The notes under the pieces were generated by a model. It was not told where the DNA came from. It worked only from the letters and a program-made list of their open reading frames with translations, and did not search any database. From Toxonevra muliebris (Eukaryota; Arthropoda; Insecta; Diptera; Pallopteridae), in contig OY829326.1 in NCBI GenBank assembly GCA_963691655.1, positions 83,011,235 to 83,075,234 of the forward strand: 64,000 nucleotides of DNA, written 5' to 3'. A program made the translations under genes and the position numbers. Below, piece after piece: positions 33,135 to 43,740 of the stretch; the stretch's first letter is position 1, and each line of letters begins with the position of its first letter.

Positions 33135-34892
33135 ATGTTCGCTTTTTTTATTTTAAAAAATTTAAAAGCGTTTTGTCGAGCAAAGACAAATTATAAATGG
33201 TGCAGTACATACAATAACAATAAGCTCCTGGGATATGAGAAAGGAAAACTTAGGTTATTTCGATGGAGGAAGGATTTTAAATGGTACAGTACGAAAAACG
33301 ATAAACTCCTGGAATACAAGTATGGATCGCCGGAGCGTACCGCCCTTGAGGACGCTATTCAGCAGGCGTCAAGCATCGATACTGCAGTGCCAATTGTAAT
33401 CGGCGTCGAACAAATATTCAGTGGCGATGAACAACACCAAATGATGCCTCATAATTTGAGTCGTCCACTAATCAAGTACAGCTATTGCAATCGGCAACAA
33501 ATACAGAGTGCCATTAAGGTGGGATGGGCTGCCAAGGAACCATGGAGTAAATTTTCACCCGGCGAAAGAGTGAATATATGGAATAAGTGTATCGATATAC
33601 TCGAGAAAGAGCGGCACAAGCTGAATGCCGCTTTGTTAGTAGGTCAAGCGAAAACGTATATGGAAGCAGAGTACGAGTCGTACCAACTGTTGAAAAAGAT
33701 GCGCGATTACGCAGAATATTATACAAAATTATCTCAAATGAAACTGGAAAGTCAGGTTCCCGGTAAAATTCATCCGATCTTGCAATTGAGACCTCTCGAG
33801 GGCTTTATTGGATCTATGACTCCGTTCAATTTCACAAGTGCGATAGCAAATCTTGCGCTTAGTCCTGTGTTAATGGGTAACTGTGTTCTATGGAAACCAT
33901 CCGATAATGCCATACTATCAAGTTATATAATCTATCAAGCCATGCTTAAGGCTGGTATGCCGCAGGGCATTATTAATTTTCTCCCTTCCAATGCAAACCT
34001 CTTTGTGGACACAATCGCCAAATCGCCATATTTGTCCGGCGTTAACTTCAGCGGCAGTACTTCTAATTTTCGAGAAATTTGGCACGAAGTTTCCGTTAAC
34101 ATACGAAAATTCAGGAGCATTCCTCGACTGGTTGGCGAATGTGGTGCAAAGAACTTTCATTTCATGCATGAGTCTGCCAACGCAGAGGCAGTCGCCAACG
34201 CAACCGCAGAAGCAGCGTTTTGGTATTCCGGGCAAAAACCTAATGCATGTTCCCGACTCTATGTGCCAGATTCTCTATGGGACGAGCTGAAATGTGCACT
34301 CCAAAGCAGAATTGATTGCATGGCAATTGGCGATCCATGCGACTTTTCAGTCTTCACCTCAGCGGTGATAAATCAGAAAGCATATGATCGTGTTATATCT
34401 TACATCAACTATGCAAAGAACAGCCCTAATGTAGATATTATTTGTGGCGGCGACGCTTGCAAGTCTCTGGGGTACTTTATAGAGCCCACAGTAATGCTAT
34501 GCAAAGATCCCCACGATCCTCTATTAACAGATGATATAAGGGGTCCTATATTAAGCGTATATGTGTACCAAAATAATAGCATGGCTCAAATTCTCGATAT
34601 AATAGCAAGTACGTCTATATATAGCTTCTCCGGTTCTATATTCGCCCAAGATGACAAAATCATCTGTGAAGCCCTGAAAAGGCTAAGAATGGCTGCAAGC
34701 AATCTTTATATCAATGAGAAATGTACTGGCTCTCTTATGGGATTTGCACAGTTTGGGGGAATGAGACACTCTGGCACCAATGACCAAGTCGCTTCGCCCT
34801 ATGGATTGATGCGTTGGACTTCGCCACAATTAATCGAAGAGAGTTTTGTCAAAGGGTCTTCAAGTTCTCAAAGTTCTAGTCCATGGGTTTGA
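33135..34892 (+). CDS. Delta-1-pyrroline-5-carboxylate dehydrogenase paralogue lacking the catalytic Cys
   Basis: 585 residues, single exon. The family (ALDH4A1) oxidises glutamate semialdehyde to glutamate with NAD in mitochondria. Visible blocks: MTPFNFTSAIANLALSPVL (229-247), VLWKPSDNA (NAD site), NFSGST (304-309), LVGECGAKNFHF with the general-base Glu335, FSVFTSAVI, GPILSVYVY (470-478) and a C-terminal GGMRHSGTND...RWTSPQ. The catalytic motif GQKCSAC is GQKPNAC here: Pro369 (codon CCT at 34239-34241) replaces the nucleophile. EIFGP is DIRGP. Residues about 20-65 contain a tandem repeat (KWCSTYNNNKLLGYEKG / KWYSTKNDKLLEYKYG). An ordinary dehydrogenase activity is unlikely. The frame is intact over 1.7 kb, so the gene is under selection or young. 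The closest fly counterpart is probably P5CDH2 (CG6661). Poly(A) signal at 34944-34949. Confidence 0.9.
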   Translation: MFAFFILKNLKAFCRAKTNYKWCSTYNNNKLLGYEKGKLRLFRWRKDFKWYSTKNDKLLEYKYGSPERTALEDAIQQASSIDTAVPIVIGVEQIFSGDEQHQMMPHNLSRPLIKYSYCNRQQIQSAIKVGWAAKEPWSKFSPGERVNIWNKCIDILEKERHKLNAALLVGQAKTYMEAEYESYQLLKKMRDYAEYYTKLSQMKLESQVPGKIHPILQLRPLEGFIGSMTPFNFTSAIANLALSPVLMGNCVLWKPSDNAILSSYIIYQAMLKAGMPQGIINFLPSNANLFVDTIAKSPYLSGVNFSGSTSNFREIWHEVSVNIRKFRSIPRLVGECGAKNFHFMHESANAEAVANATAEAAFWYSGQKPNACSRLYVPDSLWDELKCALQSRIDCMAIGDPCDFSVFTSAVINQKAYDRVISYINYAKNSPNVDIICGGDACKSLGYFIEPTVMLCKDPHDPLLTDDIRGPILSVYVYQNNSMAQILDIIASTSIYSFSGSIFAQDDKIICEALKRLRMAASNLYINEKCTGSLMGFAQFGGMRHSGTNDQVASPYGLMRWTSPQLIEESFVKGSSSSQSSSPWV

Positions 34893-36059
34893 ACCTTGCA
34901 CCATGGATGTTTTCCTTTACGAGCAAGAAAAAACTAATTGCCAAATAAATTTTTTAAGTGTAAATTAAAATTTTTATATTTATACGATAATTTTTATTAA
35001 AGCTTATGAATTTTTGGACTATACATTTTCCAATATCCTCAATTCTCTTCTAATCGAGTTAAGATTTATGATAGATTTGCTATGATCAATATACTACTAC
35101 TACTACTAATATTATGGCACAACAGGCCCTGGAGCGCCAAGGGCGAGCTTTTCGCCTCCATTTCCAGAAAAAGCTACCAAACCTACTGCTGCTAAGCCTT
35201 CCCTTCCATCCGTTAGTGCCCTTCGGAATATAGTGCTACCCTCATTGGATAATATTGAAAATGTTTCTAAATTTTACCAATTTGTGCTAATTGATTTTCG
35301 ATTAAACACTTATCAAAGATTAATCGAATCCAAATCCCAGCACTTTCATCATACTCTCTTTCGCAGTAATCTTATCATAAACTACTGTCGCAATGAACCT
35401 CTAACTCGTTGTTTAACCTTCATCCGTCCCCCATTTCCAGAACTTAATGAGCCCCTGTAGTGTCAATAAGACACTGTATTGAGTTTAGTTCGAAAAACTA
35501 TTGAAATAATTAAATATTTGCTCTAGAACAAAAAAATTTAACGTGTCCAAGCCATATTCACGTCATATATTTGATTATTGTTAAGGTTGGTTTATCTCGT
35601 TTTTGGACCCGCCAGGTGACGCTGACGTCGAGATATTTTTAAAAATTGAATTTGTGGTCCGATTTAGCTCATATTCATAATATTTGTTAGCTACATGGAA
35701 GTGGCGCTGGAGTCGAGCTATTTACGAAAATGAAATACATACATGATGGTCCGATTTAGCTTATATTCAGAATATGTGTGCGGAAAAAAATTTTATGCAC
35801 AAATACTTCCAATATGTAGCTTTAAGATCCTAGGAGTGGAAGTACTCATGTAAATGATTTTAATGATAAGTGCAATAATTAAGTTTAAATCAGAATTCGG
35901 CACTCTTATATGACCATTTGTTTTGCAAAGTTTTTTTAGTTGCAATTTTCGTATTACCCAAACTTTGCACTGTTCGACCAACGACTGTTAACTTTATCCT
36001 TTTATTAAAAAGTTATTGAGTTTTACTTGTCAATTCCATTTGATATTTTTTATCTGTAG
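34893..36059. other. Intergenic with a degenerate tandem repeat
   Basis: 35605-35785 repeats a unit of about 95 bp containing 'ggtccgatttagct' and 'gacgtcgaga/gagtcgagct'. Frames at 35233-35460 and 35793-35981 match nothing I know. Confidence 0.45.
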
Positions 36060-36470
36060 CAGAGCGTAAAATAAATGAATTGTACATTTTTCCTGTTGGT
36101 GGCGATGATGGATCTCTGGAATATTGTCTTTCGGCCATATCCATACATTTTCATCTCGAGAAGCTTCTGCAAGCAGTTCCTGCTGCTAATCCTCGTCCAT
36201 ATTCGGAATCACTCAGCTCGCTACTACAGTATAGGCTATTTAAAGTGGAAGCATCTAGCAACCCTATAACTTTTGAGAACATTTGTTCCCCGGTCGGTCG
36301 ATATCAAAAAATTATGATTTTGACTTGCCTCCGCGTTCGCCAGAGGCCAAGGACTGTAGACGAACTTAAGGCCAGCATCCGCCCAAAAATAACCGCCATT
36401 CCGGCCGAATTATTAGCCATATCGGCCGAATCAAAATGCCAAAAACAAAAAAGATCTCATTTGACCTAAA
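36060..36470 (+). pseudogene. Fragment ending in a DDE-transposase C-terminus
   Basis: The last third (about 36325-36440) reads LPPRSPEAKDC in one frame and RPRTVDELKASIRPKITAIP in another. This matches the C-terminal end of insect mariner-like transposases (PPRSPDL..., then RP.T.eELK..Ir.ei..Ip). The preceding frame (FPVGGDDGSLEYCLSAISIH and on) is open but unrecognised. Confidence 0.5.
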
Positions 36471-36758
36471 ACTGAGATTGTGCACGCTACGATAAAATTA
36501 AATTGCTTTGTTGCCAATTACTGGCATATTCGTCTACTCAGGGTAACAATTATTTCAGTCAAGCGTCGAGAACCAGAGTCAAAGAGTATAGTGAGGGTAA
36601 AAGTAATCAAAGTATATTTTGTTATCATAAAATATTTGTATTTTATAGTTTTAATACGTTTTTACTCTGAGGTACGGATGTAGCGTCATTTTGACACTAA
36701 GGGACGTTTTTTTTTCTGTTGACAGAGTAGCAAGATTAATACCGTACTTCTTTATTTT

Positions 36759-37872
36759 CAGTTTTTTAGTGCGAGTTTAAACTCGGTTCCAACTAAGTTT
36801 GCTTAAACGTCGTTTAACTATAGAAGCAGTTTTTCAGTGTGAGTTTAATTTCAACTCAGCAATTGCTTTTTTTGTATGGCAACACCGAGAAATGTCAAAT
36901 AATTATCGATATTTTTGATTATTTCTAACAACTGATAATTTTTTGTCGACAGAAAAAAATGTAAATCTAAGGGACTTATTATGAATTGCATTCGATCTTT
37001 GACTGTAGTCCAATGCCCTGAAAAATTGTATTTGCCAAAGATGAATAAAATTCAATAAGGGGAATGCCGGGAATTATTGGTTGGTCCTAAACCATTTAGT
37101 TCTTTCTTCGTCGCACAGAACTTTTGAGGAAATACCCTTTGCAATCAAAGACCCTTTGCAAGTTTCTATAACTGCAATGTGTTGCTCACCACTTTAAACC
37201 TGCAAAAATTTGCAAACTTTTTAAAATTAGTTTTTAGTCCCCAAAAAGCAAAAATAAATAGCAAAATACTTAAATTTTTAACAGTTATTACTCAGTATGC
37301 AACGTATCGAAAGCAAAATTGCGTTGGACAGAAAATTCGATGCGCAACGAAAATTTCGACAGGGTTGCACTGATCATAATACAAATTTTACATTCGATAT
37401 TCGATAACCAGTGAAGATCGAACGTCGAAAGCAGCTCATAATAAGGGCCTTAAATTAAAAAATGAATTTCTAAGAAAAAAATATTAAAAGGAGTTTTAAT
37501 TTAAGCTCCGCGGGAATTTCTTTTCTACTAGAAGTTGTAGAGAAGCACCAAATAATAGAGTGCAAGCAAACGAACAGTGCACGTGCGGAAGAAAATTTTT
37601 TTGCACATGCAATGTCTCAGCAATTTCTTCGATTCCCTATATGCGGGCCAATAAGATTTCGTACATTTCACGTCCTCTTCACCAGAAAAAATCATTTTGC
37701 TTGTTTTTTTAGATTCACATGCACTTTTGTTTGAAAGTAGCAGCCGTCGAAATCATATGGCATTTTAAACGTCCAATATTGGGCGTTTAAACTGAGTTTA
37801 AACTTCAGTCAAAATTGGCTGAAAAACTAGATGATAAGTTTATACTTGAGTTAAACTCGCACTGAAAAACTG
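36759..37872. mobile_element. 1.1-kb MITE-like element with 22-bp inverted repeats
   Basis: CAGTTTTTTAGTGCGAGTTT at 36759 and the complement of CAGTTTTTCAGTGCGAGTTT ending at 37872, one mismatch over 22 bp. Secondary copies of the end motif lie just inside both ends (36831 and 37818). No coding capacity. A segment at 36560-36680 next to it resembles the MITE at 51864-52365. Confidence 0.7.
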
Positions 37873-38289
37873 GCAAAAAAAAAACTAGTCGCAAAATTTT
37901 AACCTAAAATAATCACAGATATCCAAGATATTCACATTGAAAGTCTAAAATAGTGCCAAATTGACACTAGGGACGGATGATGCAAATGAAGTTTGCATCT
38001 TTTTAGATTTTTATAATAAATGTAATTTTAAAAATCTGTTCCAAAGTTTCCAGTGGTGGTATTTGGTGTACTTCGAATAATTTAAGCCTCAATATTGAAA
38101 AGTGTTGTGTGGTCTGATATTCAAGATGTTCTTCTTCTAAGATCAAATAAAACACGGAGAAATTCTTTCTGTGCTTTTAATTGAAAAATCAACCTAAAAT
38201 GTGAAACTTCGTATATAAGGTAATTTTAAAGTGAAAAATACGAATATGAAAAAAATATTGATATATGCCGGCCTATCTAGGCATCAGAG
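37873..38289. other. Intergenic, no gene seen
   Basis: No gene or repeat boundary recognised. Confidence 0.35.
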
Positions 38290-39594
38290 GCAGTCCAATA
38301 TATTGGACAAGTACCTGCAATGGCAGTACATTTTTCAAGAAACTTATATTTTTTTCAATTAAATTATGATTTAAAAGTATGGTTTTTGGCCACATTTTTT
38401 ATATTTATTTCAATATGAAAATACATTTATTAAGTAAGGAATAAAAAAAAATAAAAATTAGTAAGCTATAAAACAAATAAAATAATAAAATTTATTTCAT
38501 AAAAAATAAAAGTCAAAACCTTTTTTCTTACAACCCACAGTTTTGCAACGACCTGCATATTTAACTGTGACGAAACATGTTAAATGCATTTGCTGGTCCC
38601 GGGAAACATCTTCCTCTGGACGAAGCTGGGAAGTTTTCTTCCTTTTCACTGGCGGCATTAGGTGCACTTCGTTATCGATGCTACCATGTCCTCTGCATGC
38701 TACCATGTGACCATAGGAGTGCTTGTGAAGCTCTGGAAGTTCAGCTTTTTGTAGTGGCATATGCATGGAACCGAGTATATCTTTTGTTGGAATGGACAGA
38801 TATAAAATCTCAACGGCACTCCATCCATGGCAGCTGTCAATGGCAAATCAACGAAATGCATTATGACACGTAATGCCTACTTTGTTGTACGCATGTTAAT
38901 CCTGTAGTATTGGACAAGTTGGTCCAATAAGTCGACACCACCCATACATTCGTTGGGTGGTGGGAAAAAAACAGCCAAGTCGGCTTCCTCAATAAATTCG
39001 TCTGCCTCAACACATCTTTTCTTTGCTTCGGCAACTTTTAAATGGAACTGTGGTACATCAATGCCAATGCCTTTTTGAACCCCAAATTCATTTTCGGCGT
39101 CTGACCATTGTTCAAGACACTCCATGATCTGTTGTACTCAATTTTTTTTGGTCGTTTTCTATAAAAACGTTATATAACAAAACACAAAACAAACCAAAAA
39201 AGAACGATCTTTTAATGTAAGTGCCCAATATATTGGACATATATAAATGGATCTCCTCAGTCAAAGTCATACAATTTTTTTTACAAATTTTAATAACGAA
39301 ACCATTATATAATGCTGCACAAATACGAATTTTCCAGCAACGGTTCGAGTACTGAAAATAACCGCAACTTCCACTTAAAAATTGACTTTCAAAATGACAA
39401 AAATACACATTTACTAAAAGTTAAATAAATTCAGCTAGACTGCCAATAAACCAGCAACATACAACTTTTTTTTTAAATAAATAGACTTCCATAAACTTAA
39501 AATTGTGATAAAAAGAGGATTTCAATATAATGGCATATTAAAATAAATGCTTCAAAGTGATTGTCCAATATATTGGACAAAGTCACGGAAAGGG
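38290..39594 (-). pseudogene. piggyBac-like element, internally deleted
   Basis: The right end is GAAAGGG|TTAA (39594/39595-39598), a piggyBac-type terminus. Reading leftwards from ATG 39125, the frame begins WSDAENEFGVQ and soon reaches NECMGGVDLLDQLVQYYRIN, the conserved C-terminal block of piggyBac transposases. After a stop it continues ALRVIMHFVDLPLTAAMDGV and a Cys-rich tail (GRCKTVGCKKKG). The catalytic core between start and GGVDLLDQ is missing. An 18-bp palindrome (TGTCCAATATATTGGACA) occurs near both ends (39562-39579, 38293-38308) and once inside (39224). No left TTAA end was found. Confidence 0.75.
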
Positions 39595-40060
39595 TTAAAG
39601 ACCCTCTAACTCTAAAATCGCTCTATGTTGCTATAGTCAGAAACCATTTTGAGTATGGGGCAATCATTTGGAATCCATATTATACAGAGGAACTTCACTA
39701 AATTAGCTTTGAGTAAGATATTCAGGCCCCATAGCATTCCATCCTAAGTATCTTGAAGAAAACTTCTCGGTTTACAGTCTTTAGAAGATAGATTTTATCT
39801 GGCAATTATGTTTGCCTATAATTTACTTTAGGGAAATATTAATTGTTCAGGGTTCTTAAATTTTTTTAATGCTTATAAACGTAAAAAAAACTTCAGAAAT
39901 TGTAGAATGTTCATAGAAATCACTCATAGAACCTCGTATTCATGTAATGAACCCATTAGAAGAATTATTCGCTCATGTAATATGCTTCCCAGCTTAATTA
40001 AAATGGTAATTAATACTGTTTTAACTTGAATTTATTCAAATTATTTAACTAATTTAAGTT
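39595..40060 (+). pseudogene. CR1/L2-like LINE, C-terminal end of reverse transcriptase
   Basis: The + strand reads PLTLKSLYVAIVRNHFEYGA and IIWNPYY, the thumb-region motif following the polymerase core. After frame changes it ends with a typical ITHRTSYSCNEPIRRIIRSC stretch. The piggyBac-like element is inserted at its 5' side at TTAA, so this LINE copy is older. Confidence 0.7.
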
Positions 40061-40648
40061 GGAAAATGTCAGTCTGTAAATTATTTGAATTTTCTAGACT
40101 TAAATAAATTATGACTCTGCAATTTCCTAGTAATTTAAGTTAGCGCTTAATAAAATAAATTAAATTCAAGATCGACTCTGGAAGGATTCCCCGAATTCAT
40201 CAAAAGTAAAAGCTCGTAATATATATTCTGAATATTTATGTTTATTATAGCCACAATAATTTAATGTGGTATGGTGATTACAATTTTAATTTATATTTTC
40301 TTCGTGCTTCTTTCTCATTTTTCCTTCTAAATAAACAAGTACACAATTATATTAAGATTAGTCAAGGAAAAACTAAAAATCGGAATAATTTTATAGAAAA
40401 AATTAAAATAGTTATGAACTACAAAAAAAAAGAAAAGCAATTTAAAAAATGGTTGGAACTTAAGTGAAACGAGTTTAAATAATTCAAAATATCCTTCTAC
40501 AACACATACTAAATGGTTACTTGAAAGTTTTGTGTGGAAATGTATTTCTAATAGCATTACTTTTAGAATGCATCAGCTCACTACTTTTCCATAGGCTCTC
40601 ACATAATGCACCACCATCGTATGTTGTGTTTCCGTAGAAAAACTCATC
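40061..40648. other. Probable 3' UTR of lark plus intergenic sequence
   Basis: On the minus strand a candidate AATAAA lies at 40246-40241, about 400 nt after the lark stop. No coding content. Confidence 0.4.
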
Positions 40649-43511
40649 TCAGTATGGTGCGTATCGACGTCCTGGGGGTGAAGGACCACGCATACCTCTT
40701 GACGAAATCATTCTGTCATCGAAGGAATCCCGACTGAAATCCTCGTACCTGCAAAATAAATAAAACATAATTATAATGACATACTTAAGATGTATTTAAA
40801 CGCAATATTGTCACGAACCCATATCGGCTGAGACCGTTGCTGCTTCTCGGTGGTGGCGATCGGCGACTAAACATTGAATCATAGCCACGCGAGAGGCTAC
40901 TACCTCTGATACTGCCACTCAATGGCGGTGGTAACGGCATAGGCTCACGTCGTGAAAGAGGAGGTGGTGGAAAGTCGCGCATTCTGGAGCTCTGATAACG
41001 TCGTTCAAACAAATCACGGGTGTCGTCAAATCTGCGATCATAATAATCATAGTCCTGAAAAACATTATATTTTAGCTTTGAAGAAATTGTAAGGACGACT
41101 TCCTATACTATATTCCATATTATTTTTCAGGCTCAAAGCAACTATGTCCGTCTGTTTATTAAAACATTAACAGTAAAAGTTCAAGACGTTTTTTAATTAA
41201 CGTTGAGTTAAGGCTACGTTCAAAATATTGTTTTCCACTCCTAGTGGGATATTTTATGAATTTACATTGTTTTGCCTTTCTACAGCACGTAAATGATGAA
41301 GTGTCACGCCTTCCTATAGCATCAGGCCTTGGAAGAAGACTGAAGCGCATCAAACTAACTGACTTAATTGGAACATGAACAAATATATTTTTGCCTTTTT
41401 AGCTATATCTTCTAAGGCACTAACTACTGTCCAGAAAGTTTATTAATTTAAATAACAATCCACAAGAACTTCCACCATAGGTTAGCTTAAGTGGCTGTCC
41501 AGGGACACAATTAGGCTGGACCTACAATTTAACGCCGGTTCCGAACGGTGGTGTGGCAATTTATCACTTGGTGGTTTTGGCATTGCCTGCCAAGAGGTAC
41601 ATTTCTTATAATTCTCATTAGCTTCATAGCGATGTGATATTGATACGATATGGTTACTAGACCAAGACGGGAATTGAACCCGCAACCTCCCAGGTTAAAA
41701 TCTAGTGCGCTACTTATTGGACTATCGAAACCATCAAGTTTCTCCATGTTCTACACTATTTAAATGACGTGTTTAATCATAATCGTAAGACATATTGGTA
41801 TCACTTACAAAGCAATTTGTCATTGAACGGTACATGAAAAACATAACTGACGCATAACATTTAACATGCTCCTTAACATAATGTAAGGAGTAACTCGTAG
41901 CAACTTTTATGAAAGAATATAAAATTAACAGGCTATAACACTATATATTTGTCGTTGAGAACAAATGGTCGCATTCTGGTACACTGAGCGCACATTATCT
42001 GTACTTCTCCGAACTATATTCAGTTTGATACAAAATAAAAAAGAGCAGTATTCAAGCACAAGACAATAAAATGCCGCAAGTATTGAGGTCAAAATTTTTG
42101 AATGTAGCAAGTACCGAGTACGTAATGAAAAAAATTTTGTATCGCAAGTATTGAGGTGTGCAAGTATCGAGTATGTGCAAAAATCGAGTTTCTACTGTAT
42201 ATAAACCCTTTTTACTGTTGCTTAGTACCTTAACACATTGGCATTCAAATCTTAGCGCCCAAGGAACCGTAATCTTGCCCATAAAGTGTGAAGAAAATAT
42301 ACATCTACAATAAAACTTAAAATATTCGTTTTTGCACTGCATATCGGCATTTTTTCTGCTAAAAACACACAAAAAATATGAAATGCAAAAATACACAATA
42401 ACTGCGTTCACAGATCGTAAATGCGGCTTTTGATTCAGGGCACAAATTGTATTTTTACTACATAACCGCTGCGCGTACCAGAATGCGGCTAATGCTCTAC
42501 ATGTTAAATTGAAATTATGCACCACATTCTAGTTATATTTATATCTACCTATTACCAAGTGTGCAGCTAAATTTAGAAATTACGAATAAACCGTCACAAC
42601 TTAAAACTGATTATATCCATCAATTTGTAAAAATGTTAAAGGAAAAGTGATTTTCTTTTGATAAATTTTGAATTGTGATGGTATGTCGCTACTGAGCGAA
42701 AAAAATTATTTAATAAAAGTTTCGTCAGCAGGATCAACTAAAGATTACAAAAGAAACCCAGAATGAGGGCATTGCTTTTCTAAATGGAAATGTCGATAGA
42801 ATTTAAAACTAAAATTAAATTTACCCTAAAGCCATCCATAATCCTGTCGCGCAAAAATGGAGGTGGTGGTGGAGGCGGTGGATACGGATCGCGGCCGTAC
42901 ATACGATCTCTGTAGCCGCCGGCACTTAGACCACGTTCGCCGCCGCCGCCGTAAAGTCGTGGACACTCTTTCGACCAGTGTCCAGATCGACCGCAACGGT
43001 AGCACTGTTCCGGATCACCCATGCCAGGCTTAGGACGCACACGGCTGGTGGACACCTGTACCTTAAGAGGTTGGCCATCTACTACCCGTCCGTTCAACTC
43101 CTTGATAGCTTCTTGAACGTCTCCGACACAATCCAGATGCACGAAACCATAGTTGCGCACAATGTCGCATTCGACGACAGTGCCATACTTTTGAAACAAT
43201 TCGCGCACTTCGGGAGCGCGAGTCTTATCGGTCAGATTTCCCACGAAGATTTTAGTTGTAGGGGTGTTTGGAGCGCGACGGCTTTTGGCCGCTTCCACTT
43301 TAATAGCGTTGTCGTTCAACACGTAACCGTTTAGGTTCTGGATGGCGTCGCGGCCCTGCTGCTCGGTTTCCATGTGTACGAAACCATAATTTTTCACGAC
43401 GTCACACTCCACCACGGTACCGTATTTCTCGAACAATGGACGCAGCTCCGTAGCCTGCGTCTTTTCATCAAGGTTGCCGATGAAGAGCTTGAACGTGCCA
43501 GCTCCCGGCAT
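40649..43511 (-). CDS. lark: Lark RNA-binding protein (RBM4 family)
   Basis: It binds mRNA and regulates translation; in Drosophila it affects circadian eclosion and female fertility (family knowledge). Exons on the minus strand: 43511-42825, 41054-40819, 40748-40649, stop TGA 40651-40649; 340 residues. RRM1 is residues 7-77 (RNP2 LFIGNL, RNP1 NYGFVHME) and RRM2 86-156 (RNP2 IFVGNL, RNP1 NYGFVHLD). A retroviral-type zinc knuckle follows (Cys170, Cys173, His178, Cys183), then Pro-rich PPPPPPPP and Arg/Ser/Tyr-rich low-complexity regions ending [22 protein letters not shown] is the usual family start; the frame upstream to 43625 is open but looks like leader. The second donor is GG|GTTCGT, a weak site, chosen because it alone keeps phase (RYG|YEDF). 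It is shorter than Drosophila Lark (about 350 residues). Confidence 0.95.
41055..42824 (-). other. Intron 1 of lark (1,770 bp)
   Basis: Donor AGG|GTAAAT, acceptor TTTTTTCAG|GAC, phase 0. It contains a tRNA-derived SINE (41478-41745) and a segment of about 516 bp bordered by the inverted 13-mer CGCATTCTGGTAC (41972-41984 and 42475-42487). Within that segment 'gcaagtatygaggt/gcaagtaycgagta' is repeated four times (42074-42192), ending near a TACAGTAGAAAC-type terminus. Confidence 0.8.
41478..41745 (-). mobile_element. tRNA-derived SINE
   Basis: On the minus strand, 41745-41662 carries an A-box-like TAGTCCAATAAGTAGCGC and a perfect B box GGTTCAATTCC within a tRNA-like 'gcgggttcaattcccgt' arm. 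A non-tRNA body of about 180 bp follows to about 41478. A decayed head of similar sequence lies at 9845-9905. A functional tRNA is unlikely because the anticodon arm does not pair. Confidence 0.6.
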
Positions 43512-43740
43512 GATTACGGTCGTTCGATCGGGCGTTCTTAAAGCGTAGCACGTATGTATGTGGCGAGGACGAGACAATCCCTTAGACGACGAAGGCGGAA
43601 CGGAACGAGCAGCCGGCGATTGCAAAGGATGTCGGTCGGGCGATTGATCGAACGCGGTCGGTACAAATAACGGTTGCGATCGTCGTTCTTCTGTGATCGT
43701 AAAACACGCTCGATTCCGATTCGATATTCTACATTAAATT
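43512..43740 (-). promoter_or_regulatory. lark 5' leader and promoter region
   Basis: Markedly richer in CpG and GC than its surroundings, rich in 'cgatcg/cgacg' words, and open in the lark frame back to 43625. The transcription start is not visible. Confidence 0.5.

Noticed and set aside
38577..38873. 98-codon + strand frame (MLNAFAGPGK...)
   Set aside because: Antisense shadow of the piggyBac C-terminal region.
42052..42525. 157-codon minus-strand frame in lark intron 1
   Set aside because: No family similarity, odd Cys/Phe-rich composition, and it overlaps the inverted-repeat segment and the four-fold 'gcaagtat' repeat.
43512..43625. Upstream in-frame extension of lark (MQSPAARS...)
   Set aside because: Lark orthologues start at [10 protein letters not shown]; the extension is GC-rich leader without conservation that I can recall.
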